This document shows positions 53,835-63,870 of a stretch of 64,000 bases of DNA, piece after piece. The notes under the pieces were generated by a model, which worked only from the letters and a program-made list of their open reading frames with translations, was not told the origin of the DNA and made no database searches. Positions within the stretch are counted from its first letter, which is position 1, and the number at the start of each line of letters is the position of its first letter. Source of the stretch: an uncultured Balneola sp. (GTDB lineage: Bacteria; Bacteroidota; Rhodothermia; Balneolales; Balneolaceae); the NCBI GenBank assembly GCA_902529115.1, contig CABZVB010000001.1, positions 231,921 through 295,920 on the forward strand, written 5' to 3'. The translations under genes and the position numbers were made by a program.

Positions 53835-55664
53835 TTAGTTTAGTCGTCTTACCGCCACATAAGCCGTAATTATACTAGTAAGTGCTCCTACACCACTCAT
53901 GATTAATTGGACTCTTCGGTTCTTTAGTGTTTCAATATTTATTTGATTCTGTAATCCAGAACGCGCATCCTGCAAAGGAATACGGTCAACAAAAATAATA
54001 TCACCGGATTCAAGAATTGTTTTGTCAGGGTAATACCAACTTCTACTACCAGCTTTTATAATGAAAATACGCTCTTTATCGGCTGCAATGGTCATACCGT
54101 TTGCCCTTTGAATATATTCATTTACATTCTGATCTGTTTTATAAGTGTAAAAACCAGGATTATTTACCTGACCCATGATCCGAATACTTTGATCATCTTT
54201 AGGAACATAGATACGGTCTCCGTCTTGAAGAGAAATCTCCATCATTAGTTGCTCATTGGTTAAATCAATTGCCATACGATTGGCAGATAGAATCTCTTCT
54301 AATTCTAGATAGTCAAAGCCCTCTAAAAACTGATCATAGCTTTTACTTAGCAGTGTCATGTTAATATCCGTTACCGAAGAGACTCCCCGTTGATTGGCAG
54401 ATTCTCGAATGAGATAAGCAGCTGAAGCAAGGGCATTATTCTCTAAACCTCCAGCTGTTCTAAGTAGTTCAGATAAATTTGTTTTTCCATTTTCAATGGA
54501 GTAAATCCCTGGAATAGTAACCATGCCCTCGATTCGTACATTCCCTTTATTTCTTTCTGTTTTTTTGTAAGGTATGATTAATTGATCTCCACTTATGAGC
54601 TTATCTGTAAGACTAGTCGAGTTTAAGGTAATTCTTTCACGGATTTTTTCGCCATTTTGTTCATATACTCGGATAAGTTGAGAAGAATCTGCCTGAGGAT
54701 GATATCCACCCGCTATAAGTAATAATTTTTCGAAGGTATCATCGCTACGATAACTTCCAGAAAATGGGGTATTCACTGCCCCTGAAATACTAATTGTTGG
54801 GCGATCGAAGGAATAGTCGATAAAAGTGACTTGATCGCCATCGGTTATATAGGGTGCAAAACTCTGTTGGCCAGAATTAAAATATGCATGTAAATCGATG
54901 TAGTGAATAGAACCATCTTTTGAGCTGACTTTGATATATCGCATATCGTACTTTTGAGCCAACTGCCTAAATCGTGAGTCTGAAATTTCACCCTCCTCGC
55001 TTTGAGTGGCCGAAAGCCGGTCAAAATTAATACCAGAAATGGTTTGTCGAGTTGATATGATTTGTTGACTGTTCTCCATATTGACCAGGGGCGAAATAAT
55101 ATTTTCTCCCATTTCGAATCCGGAAATCAGGGCATCATATCGTGTGCCAGCAGGAACTACATAGCGACCTGGATTGGGTATATTCCCTCCTATGTGAATA
55201 TTTACTGGTCTTGGCCGATCGAGGGTTAAAAAGACTTCAGTGTCTAATACATAATTAGAAAAATGTTCTTTAACCTTAGCTTCAGCCTCAGAAAATGTAA
55301 GACCCTTCAGGTTAATTTTACCAGCTATAGGAATTACAATATCACCTAAAGCATTGACTAATACTGCTCGATAGCTGAATTCAGTTAGCCCAATACCCTG
55401 CAAACTAATAACATCATATGGCCCTAATATATATGTGTTGGGGTCAATAAAATTATCAAGTGGAGTAGCATTGACCGCCAATTGAAGCCCAGCTTCATCT
55501 ACATAGTATTTGTTTGCATACCCACTTCCATAGTTTATACGATTTTGTTCATTATTATTTTGAGCATGTACAACATTGGAAAAAAAAACAATACCCAAGA
55601 TATAAACCAAAAATAATTGCAAAATAAATGAGAGCTTTGAAACGTGATTATAAAATAAATACAT
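53835..55664 (-). CDS. SLBB-domain polysaccharide export protein (Wza-like)
   Basis: A 609-residue exported protein with an N-terminal signal segment (hydrophobic about 12-34, ending VVHAQ). The polysaccharide biosynthesis/export domain is near 70-155 (YILGPYDVISLQGIGL, VNALGDIVIPIAGKINLKGL). Several SLBB beta-grasp domains follow (IGGNIPNPGRYVVPAG; ISGAVNTPFSGSY; IEGMVTIPGIYSIENG; IMGQVNNPGFYTYK), and a hydrophobic C-terminus (about 585-605) comes last. It should form the outer-envelope exit or periplasmic conduit. It leads the minus-strand pair with the glycosyltransferase. The C-terminal membrane segment differs from classic Wza and may be an anchor. Confidence 0.89.
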   Translation of the reverse strand: MYLFYNHVSKLSFILQLFLVYILGIVFFSNVVHAQNNNEQNRINYGSGYANKYYVDEAGLQLAVNATPLDNFIDPNTYILGPYDVISLQGIGLTEFSYRAVLVNALGDIVIPIAGKINLKGLTFSEAEAKVKEHFSNYVLDTEVFLTLDRPRPVNIHIGGNIPNPGRYVVPAGTRYDALISGFEMGENIISPLVNMENSQQIISTRQTISGINFDRLSATQSEEGEISDSRFRQLAQKYDMRYIKVSSKDGSIHYIDLHAYFNSGQQSFAPYITDGDQVTFIDYSFDRPTISISGAVNTPFSGSYRSDDTFEKLLLIAGGYHPQADSSQLIRVYEQNGEKIRERITLNSTSLTDKLISGDQLIIPYKKTERNKGNVRIEGMVTIPGIYSIENGKTNLSELLRTAGGLENNALASAAYLIRESANQRGVSSVTDINMTLLSKSYDQFLEGFDYLELEEILSANRMAIDLTNEQLMMEISLQDGDRIYVPKDDQSIRIMGQVNNPGFYTYKTDQNVNEYIQRANGMTIAADKERIFIIKAGSRSWYYPDKTILESGDIIFVDRIPLQDARSGLQNQINIETLKNRRVQLIMSGVGALTSIITAYVAVRRLN

Positions 55665-55724
55665 AAAGATCTTTTAACAGTAGAGCTTATTTTTAATATA
55701 CAACTTAGATAGAAGCACGTACAA

Positions 55725-56618
55725 TTAAAATCGCGAAAAAATAATACCTATAATAACCAATGTGGAGCCAGAATATTGTTGTAGGGTTAAGGCTTCTTGT
55801 AATAATACAACCCCAAATATCAAACCAAGTACAGGGACTAAGTTCTGGTAAGCGGCTGTACGTACAGCCCCAATCTTAGATACACTATCATTCCAAATTA
55901 AGTAAGACAAACCTATGGAGAGTAATCCGCTATAAATGAGTCCTCCCCAACCTTTAAGTGAAATGCCTGCCCAATTAACCTGTGTCAGGCTAGGTAGTCC
56001 AATAATAAGTAAAAAAAACATCCCCATCAGAGACATAACCCCAGTGAATTGTGTGCTGGGGTATTTCTTGAGATAACGCTTAGCCATAATAGTGTAAACG
56101 CCCCAGGAAACAGCCGCACATAAGATAATCAAGTCACCTAAAAAAGTTTTTGAAGCGATTGAAATACCTACTTTTGATCCTGTTACAATAAGTACAATGC
56201 CAGTGAAAGCTAGCCCAATTCCAATAACCTTATGTCGATTTAATTTTTCATCAGTGAATAAGTGAGATAGTAGAGCTACCCAAACTGGAATAGTACCTAG
56301 AATAACTGCAGAATTAGCGGAATAGGTGTAATCGACACCAATTATAAAGAATAGTTGATACAACACATTGCCTACTAAGGCGATGCCAACTAGAGGCCAA
56401 AAATCCTCACGGTCAACTTTTAAGGAATACCCCCTAGCTTTTGCGGTGTAGGCAAGTAATACTGCAGCCAGGATATATCGCAAGGCGTTAAAACTTAATG
56501 CATCGATTTCTTGAAGACTTACCTTGACTACGCTAAAATTCAATGCCCAAATGATAGCGATTAAAATGAGTAGGACATCGGAGATATATTTTTTCAAAAT
56601 CATAGTTGGCCCATTCAA
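55725..56618 (-). CDS. EamA/DMT family transporter
   Basis: A 297-residue drug/metabolite transporter with ten predicted membrane helices in two repeated EamA halves (about 12-145 and 158-297). The duplication is visible in IWALNFSVVK of the first half and AVSWGVYTIMAKRYL of the second. Such proteins often export amino acids or metabolites; the substrate is unknown. The frame starts at 56618, and an ATG five codons in (56603) is a reasonable alternative. No obvious link to the polysaccharide genes. Confidence 0.9.
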   Translation of the reverse strand: MNGPTMILKKYISDVLLILIAIIWALNFSVVKVSLQEIDALSFNALRYILAAVLLAYTAKARGYSLKVDREDFWPLVGIALVGNVLYQLFFIIGVDYTYSANSAVILGTIPVWVALLSHLFTDEKLNRHKVIGIGLAFTGIVLIVTGSKVGISIASKTFLGDLIILCAAVSWGVYTIMAKRYLKKYPSTQFTGVMSLMGMFFLLIIGLPSLTQVNWAGISLKGWGGLIYSGLLSIGLSYLIWNDSVSKIGAVRTAAYQNLVPVLGLIFGVVLLQEALTLQQYSGSTLVIIGIIFSRF

Positions 56619-56988
56619 ATAATTAATTTGGAGTAGATCTTTTAGCCTTTTTGTTCATCTTGACGGTTAGTTGCACGGTGAAATAAAGTCATGTCATAAA
56701 CGAATGAAATAAAGACCGCTAAATTTCTTCTATTAATTGTTGAGTTCAAAAAAAACTTGAAAATATTATTTGACCCACTTCAGAAAGTTCGTATTTTTTG
56801 AATCTAGGTCATTTATTGACCCGTGTTCATTTTTTGGTTGAGTATATCCCTTAAATCTATACATCATAACAAATTAATAGGCATAAAGGTTATAATTCAG
56901 TTAGTTGTTCCTACCTATTATATCTTGTGTAGCCAGAAGATGATTTACCAACACATTTAAAAATCCTGTTTTATTAAACATTTTCCTT
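56619..56988. other. 370-base divergent intergenic region
   Basis: This gap between eamA and tetR holds no recognisable gene or RNA. I see two TGACCC words (56771 and 56817) and one inverted repeat (described separately). It must contain the promoters of both flanking genes; no convincing -35/-10 or TAnnTTTG pair was found. Confidence 0.6.
56807..56821. promoter_or_regulatory. Inverted repeat GGTCA-N5-TGACC, candidate operator
   Basis: A 5-base perfect inverted repeat (GGTCA at 56807-56811, TGACC at 56817-56821) lies 167 bases before the tetR start, and a further TGACCC half-site lies at 56771-56776. TetR-family regulators commonly bind such repeats near their own promoter. The distance to the start codon is long, so the assignment is tentative. 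Confidence 0.3.
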
Positions 56989-57645
56989 ATGGGCGTTACA
57001 GAACGTAGAGTACGAGAGAAAGAGCAAAAGCGTAGTAACATGCTAGATGCTGCTGAATTTGTTCTTTTAGAGAAGGGTTTAGATCATTTAAGTATGGAAG
57101 ATGTTGCAGAGAAAGCGGAGGTAAGTAAGGGGTCACTTTATCAGTACTTTCAAAATAAGAACGATTTGGTATTAGGCATCTGTTACAGGGCAACTCATCT
57201 GCTTAATGAATCATTCAAGGAAGTACTAGAATCAAAAAGAAAAGGCCTTATGTTGGTTCGAGAATTGGGAGAGCGATACTTAAATTATGTGAAAGATCAT
57301 CCTCAGTATTACAGTTCAATGAAATTTTTGGATAATCTTGGTTCCTCTGAGGTCGATGGTGAAAGTGATTATTTAGAACTATGTACAAAAAATAGACAAG
57401 AGGGTTTCCGGTTAGTGGTTGAGGCTATACAAAGAGGGATTGACGACGGTTCAATAAAGAATGATTTCCCTGCCGAACAACTTGCCCTTTTATTTTGGTC
57501 AACCTCACATGGTGTGGTGACAATAAGTTATATGCATCAAAACTATGAACACTTTAAGCTATTAGAACATATAGGGATGCAAGAGAATGAACTTTTTAAT
57601 GCTTACATGCACATACTCGGATGTGGGATAGCTGCTGATTCATAA
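56989..57645 (+). CDS. TetR/AcrR family transcriptional regulator
   Basis: A 218-residue regulator with an N-terminal TetR helix-turn-helix (about residues 15-62; MEDVAEKAEVSKGSLYQYFQNKNDLV is the recognition part) and a helical ligand-binding C-terminal domain. It lies 50 bases ahead of the TolC gene of an RND efflux operon on the same strand. By family precedent it represses that operon and is released by a compound the pump exports. The ATG at 56989 is preceded by A+T-rich DNA with TTTTCC just upstream and no Shine-Dalgarno. Confidence 0.93.
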   Translation: MGVTERRVREKEQKRSNMLDAAEFVLLEKGLDHLSMEDVAEKAEVSKGSLYQYFQNKNDLVLGICYRATHLLNESFKEVLESKRKGLMLVRELGERYLNYVKDHPQYYSSMKFLDNLGSSEVDGESDYLELCTKNRQEGFRLVVEAIQRGIDDGSIKNDFPAEQLALLFWSTSHGVVTISYMHQNYEHFKLLEHIGMQENELFNAYMHILGCGIAADS

Positions 57646-57695
57646 AGAATAAATACTCATGCCAAACTTTATTAATAGGACAATAGATTTTTTTC

Positions 57696-59189
57696 ATGAA
57701 TTCAATTAAACGAATATTTACGTCAACAGTGACCTCAAAAATCTCAAGTTTCATTCTACTAAGTTTGTTTATGCTCTTAGGGACTATATTCAGCAGCACG
57801 ATTAATGCACAGACTGACACTCTATCCGTTTACAAAAATTTCAGCGATACACAGTGGGATTTAGAGGATATATTGACGATAGCTCTAGCTAATAATCCAG
57901 GCTTACGTCGTGCACTCTTATCCATCGACGATGCAGAGCGGTTGGTTTTTATTGCCTACTCTAATGTGCTACCTGATATTTCGACGTCCATGAATTATAC
58001 GCGTAATATAGAGATACCTGTTAATTTTATCCCAGAATCGGTATTTGATCCAAATGGTGACCCTAATAAATTAGTACCTATAGCATTTGGAACAGATAAC
58101 AATTGGCAGGGTGGCTTCACCGTAGAACAAAACTTATTTCAAGGTCCAGCATTGGTAGGGGTAAGTACAGCGACTATTTTTAGAACAGTTCAAACAGAAA
58201 ATTATAGAGCTACAGCACAAAATGTAGTTACTCAAGCTCGTCAAGCTTATTACCAAGTGCTCATTAGGCAAGAGATTGCACGTTTACAAGCTGCTCAAAT
58301 TGGTCGTTTAGAAGAAAATTTATCACAAAATAAAAAAAGAGCCGAATTGGGTTTTATGGATGACTATGATGTTATGCGGCTCGATGTTCAATTAAGTATT
58401 TTAAGACCATCCCTTATTCAAGCAAAATATGATATAGCGGAGGCTAAGCGTGAATTAGCATTGATTATAGGAATTCCTCTCCAATTAGAGTACGGGTTAA
58501 AGGGTGACTTAAACCAGTTTAATATTTATAGTGAGCAAGCAGTTAGTCCAGAGAATTCGGGGATTAAGCAAGTTGATCAAATGACCCAATTGCCAAGCCA
58601 ACTAATGGGTGATGACCTAGATCTTAGCCAACAAAGAGGTGATTTACGGCTGTTACAAGCCTCTTTAAACCTAAAAGACAAAGAAATTAAAGCAGAGAAA
58701 GCTCGTCTTCTTCCAGTCATTACCGCAAATTATAATTTGCAGTGGGCTGCAGCGGAACCAGATTCACCTACTTTTTTTGAGAATAGTGCACGTTTTCAGA
58801 CCATTGGTTTGCGTGTAAGTATGCCATTATTTTCTGGTTGGGAGCGAATATCCAACCTACAGCGGGTACAAATTTCGAAAAAGGATTTACTTCTCCAGCA
58901 GCTACAAGCTCAGGAAAATGCTTCGCATCAAGTGCAGTCTGCTATGGAACAAATCTACGAATCTCTTCAAATAGCCCAGGCTAGAAAAGAAGCTGTTGAG
59001 CAAGCAAATGAGGGCTACAATAGAGCTCAAATTCGACTGGACAATGGTCTAGGCTCGACGCTCGAATTGACCGAAGCATTATTGCAAGTAAGGGAAGCCG
59101 AACTAAATTATGCTCAGACCGTGTTTAATTATTTATCAGCAAAAGCTAGCTATGATCTAGCTATTGGTAGAGTACCCCTCATTGATTAA
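57696..59189 (+). CDS. TolC-family outer-membrane channel (RND operon)
   Basis: A 497-residue outer-membrane factor with a signal peptide (hydrophobic about 17-31, ending INAQ). Two OEP repeats are seen, with long helices near 160-230 and 395-465 (AQARKEAVEQANEGYNRAQIRLDNGLGSTLEL) and beta strands between. It comes first in a channel-adaptor-pump operon behind the TetR gene. A gap of 113 bases to the adaptor holds no recognisable terminator. Confidence 0.92.
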   Translation: MNSIKRIFTSTVTSKISSFILLSLFMLLGTIFSSTINAQTDTLSVYKNFSDTQWDLEDILTIALANNPGLRRALLSIDDAERLVFIAYSNVLPDISTSMNYTRNIEIPVNFIPESVFDPNGDPNKLVPIAFGTDNNWQGGFTVEQNLFQGPALVGVSTATIFRTVQTENYRATAQNVVTQARQAYYQVLIRQEIARLQAAQIGRLEENLSQNKKRAELGFMDDYDVMRLDVQLSILRPSLIQAKYDIAEAKRELALIIGIPLQLEYGLKGDLNQFNIYSEQAVSPENSGIKQVDQMTQLPSQLMGDDLDLSQQRGDLRLLQASLNLKDKEIKAEKARLLPVITANYNLQWAAAEPDSPTFFENSARFQTIGLRVSMPLFSGWERISNLQRVQISKKDLLLQQLQAQENASHQVQSAMEQIYESLQIAQARKEAVEQANEGYNRAQIRLDNGLGSTLELTEALLQVREAELNYAQTVFNYLSAKASYDLAIGRVPLID

Positions 59190-59302
59190 TTCTTAATAAA
59201 TACTTCGAATCCAATAATATTTATACCAGCCAAATATATTTCCAAGATATTTTGAAAATGTGCTTAAAAAATTCCAATAACATCATCACTGCTTAATAAC
59301 CC

Positions 59303-60442
59303 ATGAACTCATCTTTCAGAAACCCAATTAAGAATGTATTTCAAAGTCCAAGCTCATCTACTCGATGGAGTATGCTATTTGTAGTATTAGTATTCTCTCT
59401 AACTCTCCATAATTGCTCCTCCGAAGAAATGGAAAGCTCCGAACCAGAAGAGCTGATCAAAATGGTGAATGTTGAAACCGAAGTGCTTAGTTCAGAGCCA
59501 TTTAATAGCTTTTTGCGTTTAGTTGGTACGGTTGAAACCTCAGACGATGTGCAACTATCTGCTGAAGTAAGTGGGAAAGTATTTATGCATGTAGTGAGTG
59601 AAGGACAGAAAGTGCAAAAAGGTCAAACTATATTACGAATTGATGACGCAAAATTAAGCCAAGAGGTTGCCCGTTTAGAGGCAGTGGTAGCACAATATGA
59701 AACAACATGGAAGCGGGTTCAAACACTGTATGAAGAAGAAAATATAGGGTCTGAAATTGATTATTTGAACGCTAAATATGCATATGATCAAAATAAATCA
59801 GCTCTTTCCTCATTGTTGGTGGATCTAGAGAATACGGAAATAATCGCACCTTTTACTGGAGTCGTAGAGACAATTTTTGTGGAAGAGGGTGAAATGGTTG
59901 CACCAGGAATGCCTGCTATAAGATTAATTGGTGCCAATCAATTTGTGATTTCTGCGGGAGTACCAGCTCGGTATGCCAATGTAGTTGAGTTAGGCGATCG
60001 GGTGGATGTATGGTTTGATACACAAGTACAAGATACTTTAGCAGGAACCATTGTATACGTGGCAAATAGTATCGATCCATCGAATCGAACCTTTAAAATA
60101 GATATCCGACTTCCTAGTGGAAAAACCTACTATAAGGTTGATATGATTGCCAATTTACGACTTAATACACTAAGCCTGAATCAGGCGGTAGTAGTTAGTG
60201 AAGAATTTGTCTACTCAAAGGGAGAAGGATACGTGATGTATGTCAAGGGGACTAACTCAGAAGGTAAAGACATTGCACTTGAACGAAAAGTCGAACTAGG
60301 ACCATCCTTTAAAACCGAAGTTGTAATTAGTCGAGGTTTGGCGCCGGGAGATGAAATTATTACCATAGGCTCGGCATTTTTGAATGATCGAGTTCGAATT
60401 AATGTGGTTAATTCAACAGGTCCCGTATTTGCACTCGACTAA
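59303..60442 (+). CDS. RND efflux periplasmic adaptor (HlyD/AcrA family)
   Basis: A 379-residue membrane-fusion protein. Its N-terminal hydrophobic stretch (about 24-35) ends in LTLHNCSSEE, an imperfect lipobox, so it may be lipid-anchored like AcrA. The order is beta strands with VGTVETSDDVQLSAEVSGKV, half-lipoyl, a short coiled-coil hairpin (about 115-170), second half-lipoyl (EIIAPFTGVVETIFVEEGEMV) and the barrel (VDVWFDTQVQDTLAGTIVYV). It lies 23 bases before the RND pump gene. Drug, lipid or metabolite export is likely; metal export is not excluded. Confidence 0.93.
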   Translation: MNSSFRNPIKNVFQSPSSSTRWSMLFVVLVFSLTLHNCSSEEMESSEPEELIKMVNVETEVLSSEPFNSFLRLVGTVETSDDVQLSAEVSGKVFMHVVSEGQKVQKGQTILRIDDAKLSQEVARLEAVVAQYETTWKRVQTLYEEENIGSEIDYLNAKYAYDQNKSALSSLLVDLENTEIIAPFTGVVETIFVEEGEMVAPGMPAIRLIGANQFVISAGVPARYANVVELGDRVDVWFDTQVQDTLAGTIVYVANSIDPSNRTFKIDIRLPSGKTYYKVDMIANLRLNTLSLNQAVVVSEEFVYSKGEGYVMYVKGTNSEGKDIALERKVELGPSFKTEVVISRGLAPGDEIITIGSAFLNDRVRINVVNSTGPVFALD

Positions 60443-60465
60443 TACAAATTATTCATGTAAGGATT

Positions 60466-63400
60466 ATGTCTACAACAAATACAAAAAATAGAAAAGAATT
60501 TTGGCTCTCTACCTTTGCTATAAATAACAGAATTAGTGTTTTGGTTTTAGTGGCATTAGTCGCCATCATGGGAATATTATCCTATCTCACTATTCCAAAA
60601 GAGTCATTTCCAAATATTACTGTACCTAATATTTTTGTGGTTACTTTGTATCCAGGTGTTTCACCCGAGGACATGGAAAGTTTGGTTACCCGAAAATTAG
60701 AGGACGAACTTGGGAATATATCTGAAATCAAAAAAATGACCTCCACATCGACCGAAGGTTATTCTAGTGTTGTTTTAGAGTTCGATACGGGCATTGATAT
60801 CGAAGAAGCTCTTGAAAAAGTTCGTGAGAAAGTAGATTTAGCAAAGGTGGAGCTTCCAGAAGATGCCGAAGAACCGTTGGTACAGGAAGTGAATTTGAGT
60901 GAGTTTCCCATCATGCAAATAAATTTATCAGGAGATTATGACTTAGAAATTCTAAAGAATATAGCCGAGAATTTACAGGATAAAATAGAAGCAATTCCTA
61001 CGGTCCTGGGAGTAGATCTTACAGGAGGCTTAGAACGGGAAGTACAGGTTGATGTAGACTTGGCTAAATTAAAATATTACAACCTTAGCTTTGGTGATAT
61101 AATCGGTGCAATTAGGGCTGAAAATGTTACGATTCCGGGTGGAGACATATCGGTTGGAACTAAGAGCTTTTTATTGCGTGTGCCAGGCCAATATCAAGAG
61201 ACTGCTCCGATAGAAGACGTAGTGTTGAAAGTGAACGGGAATAAACCAATTTATCTCCGAGATATTGCTAAGGTAACCTTTGGTTTTAAGGAGAGAGAAA
61301 CATACTCAACCTTAGATGAGTCTCCTGTGATTACGCTAGGAGTGAAAAAACGTACAGGTGAAAACATACTTGAGACCTATGATATGGTGAGTGCTATTTT
61401 AGAAGAGGCATTACCAACTTTGCCTCCTACAACCACCTATAAAATTACCAACGATCAAAGTAAAGATGTAAAGAATATGGTAAGTAGTTTGGAGAATAAT
61501 ATTATCTCTGGACTTATTTTGGTTATAGGAGTATTGTTATTTTTTTTAGGTGTGCGAAATGCATCTTTTGTGGGTATATCCATTCCCCTTTCAATGTTCT
61601 TGTCGTTCATCATTCTAAGTGCACTTGGCATTACCATGAACATGATCGTTTTGTTTTCATTAATATTAGCTCTAGGAATGTTGGTGGATAATGCTATCGT
61701 AGTGGTGGAAAATATATTTAGATATCTCGAAGAGGGATACAATAATTTTGAATCGGCAAAAAAAGGGACAGGAGAGGTTGCGGGGCCAATTATTGCGGGA
61801 ACCAGCACTACTTTGGCGGCTTTTTTCCCAATGATTTTTTGGCCTGGTATAGTTGGTGAGTTCATGGGGTATTTACCAAAAACATTAATAATCACTTTAA
61901 GTAGCTCTCTATTTGTTGGACTAATAATTAACCCAGTGATTTGTGCATTATTTATGACTATCGACGGTGATACAAATAAAGCGCAGTTGACCAAACGAGG
62001 TAAAAAGATACTATATGGTATACTTGCTTTAGTTTTATTTATACTCGTAATAAGCAGTTTTGTTACATGGACTATGCTTATTGTATTGGGGGCTCTTTTA
62101 TGGCTATTAAACAACTATATATTGGCTCCAACTGGAAAATGGTGGCAAGCTAAAGGACTCAATGTGTTCATAAATACCTATGAAAATTCATTGATTTGGG
62201 CATTAAATAACCGTTTTAAAACAGTAAGTATTGCCTTTTTTGTTCTTCTTATGAGTTTTGTTGTCTTGGGAGTCTTCAATCCTGGGACTGAATTCTTCCC
62301 CGAGGACATACCACCGCGAGATGTTTATGTTCAAATTGAAACGCCAGTTGGTTCTGATGTTAAGTTTACCCGTTCTGTGGTTGATAAGGTAGCAGAAAGA
62401 GTAAAAAATATCCCACAGGCAAGCGATATAAATACTATACTAGCAGTTTCAGGTGCTGCCATATCAAGTGATCCGGCTGGTGGAGGAGGTAATTCAACTC
62501 ACAAAGGTACAGTAGCTATTAATTTTGTAGACTATGAACTTCGTGAAGGTGATATTTTTGAGGCAATGGAATATATTCGAAATGATCTTAGCGGAGTTAT
62601 AGCAGGCGCTAATATTACCATTGAAAAACCACAGGATGGACCTCCAACAGGTCCCCCCATTAATTTGGAGATTTCTGGTCCTGAGATGGTAGAACTGACA
62701 AGAATATCGAATGACGTTCTTAGTATTTTGGAGGCCGACTCTATCTTTGCAAAGATAGATGGTTTAGAAACAGATTTACCTGATTCTCGACCGGAGATAA
62801 GGGTGGAAGTTGATCGTGAAAAAGCAGGACTCTACGAGCTAAATACTAACATAATTGGTATGACCATTCGACAAGCCATTAATGGAGTCGAAGCCTCTAA
62901 GTTTAGAGATGGAAAAGAGGAGTACGAAATAGTTGTTCGTCTTGCAAAAGAATATCGTGATGATTTAAGCACGCTATCAGACCTTACAGTATTTCATGAA
63001 GGGGTACAAATTCCCTTATCGGAAGTGGCTTTTTGGGAAATTAGCGATGGATTTGGTGGCATACGACACAAAGAATCTGAGCGAGTCATCACGGTAAGTG
63101 CGGATGTTCGTTCTGGTTATCAATCCAACGCGGTATTAGCACAAGCTCAGCAGGTGTTATCCACATATTTAAATGGTTTACCTCCAGGATATAATTATGA
63201 ATGGACTGGTCAGCAACAAGAACAGGACGAATCCTTCGCCTTTTTAGGTAGGGCTTTTTTGATTGCGGTATTCTTAATATCCTTTATTTTGGTCTCTCAG
63301 TTTAATTCTATTGTAAAGCCAATTATAATTTTGAGCTCGGTCGTGATGTCAACGGCAGGTGTATTTTATGGATTGGTAACTTTTCAAATGGCCTTTGGGC

Positions 63401-63831
63401 TAATGGCCTTTTTGGGGTTGATATCTCTAGCTGGTGTAGTTGTAAATAATGCTATTGTTCTTATTGATTATGTGGATATTTTGAGAGATCGAGACGGATT
63501 TGATTTACGCTCAGCCTTGGTGCAGGCGGGTAAGGTGCGTTTTCGCCCTGTAATACTTACCGCAATTACCACTACCTTGGGCTTAGTACCATTAGCTGTA
63601 GGGTTTAATTTTGATTTCATCACATTGGTTAATAACCCATTAGAGTTCTTTACCCATTTAGGAGAGTATATTTATTGGGGAGGTGAGCAAGCGGCTTGGT
63701 GGGGCCCTATGGCCATTGCAGTAATAGTAGGGTTGTTATTCTCTACTTTCTTAACTCTTATACTGGTACCAGTGTTATACAGTGTGATTGAAAGGGGCAA
63801 ACAATCTATGCAGCATTTGTTTTTTGGTTAA
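60466..63831 (+). CDS. RND family efflux pump permease
   Basis: An 1121-residue inner-membrane RND transporter driven by protons. Features are the first helix (about 25-45), VTLYPGVSPEDMESLVTRKLED of the porter domain, TM4 with ALGMLVDNAIVVVENI (the proton-relay position reads Asp-Asn instead of Asp-Asp) and TM10 with LAGVVVNNAIVLIDY. The protein is longer than AcrB. There is an extra hydrophobic hairpin at about residues 511-555 between the canonical TM6 and TM7, and a longer loop at about 1045-1075 before the last helix. It closes the operon behind the adaptor. No HME-type metal motif was seen, and the substrate is unknown. Confidence 0.94.
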   Translation: MSTTNTKNRKEFWLSTFAINNRISVLVLVALVAIMGILSYLTIPKESFPNITVPNIFVVTLYPGVSPEDMESLVTRKLEDELGNISEIKKMTSTSTEGYSSVVLEFDTGIDIEEALEKVREKVDLAKVELPEDAEEPLVQEVNLSEFPIMQINLSGDYDLEILKNIAENLQDKIEAIPTVLGVDLTGGLEREVQVDVDLAKLKYYNLSFGDIIGAIRAENVTIPGGDISVGTKSFLLRVPGQYQETAPIEDVVLKVNGNKPIYLRDIAKVTFGFKERETYSTLDESPVITLGVKKRTGENILETYDMVSAILEEALPTLPPTTTYKITNDQSKDVKNMVSSLENNIISGLILVIGVLLFFLGVRNASFVGISIPLSMFLSFIILSALGITMNMIVLFSLILALGMLVDNAIVVVENIFRYLEEGYNNFESAKKGTGEVAGPIIAGTSTTLAAFFPMIFWPGIVGEFMGYLPKTLIITLSSSLFVGLIINPVICALFMTIDGDTNKAQLTKRGKKILYGILALVLFILVISSFVTWTMLIVLGALLWLLNNYILAPTGKWWQAKGLNVFINTYENSLIWALNNRFKTVSIAFFVLLMSFVVLGVFNPGTEFFPEDIPPRDVYVQIETPVGSDVKFTRSVVDKVAERVKNIPQASDINTILAVSGAAISSDPAGGGGNSTHKGTVAINFVDYELREGDIFEAMEYIRNDLSGVIAGANITIEKPQDGPPTGPPINLEISGPEMVELTRISNDVLSILEADSIFAKIDGLETDLPDSRPEIRVEVDREKAGLYELNTNIIGMTIRQAINGVEASKFRDGKEEYEIVVRLAKEYRDDLSTLSDLTVFHEGVQIPLSEVAFWEISDGFGGIRHKESERVITVSADVRSGYQSNAVLAQAQQVLSTYLNGLPPGYNYEWTGQQQEQDESFAFLGRAFLIAVFLISFILVSQFNSIVKPIIILSSVVMSTAGVFYGLVTFQMAFGLMAFLGLISLAGVVVNNAIVLIDYVDILRDRDGFDLRSALVQAGKVRFRPVILTAITTTLGLVPLAVGFNFDFITLVNNPLEFFTHLGEYIYWGGEQAAWWGPMAIAVIVGLLFSTFLTLILVPVLYSVIERGKQSMQHLFFG

Positions 63832-63870
63832 AGCAAGAGCTCGCCTGCAATTAAATAAGATACTAGTTAT

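Noticed and set aside
61455..62114. Antisense open frame of 219 codons inside the RND pump
   Set aside because: It lies fully opposite a well-conserved gene, has no family motif and arises from the codon pattern of the membrane helices on the other strand.
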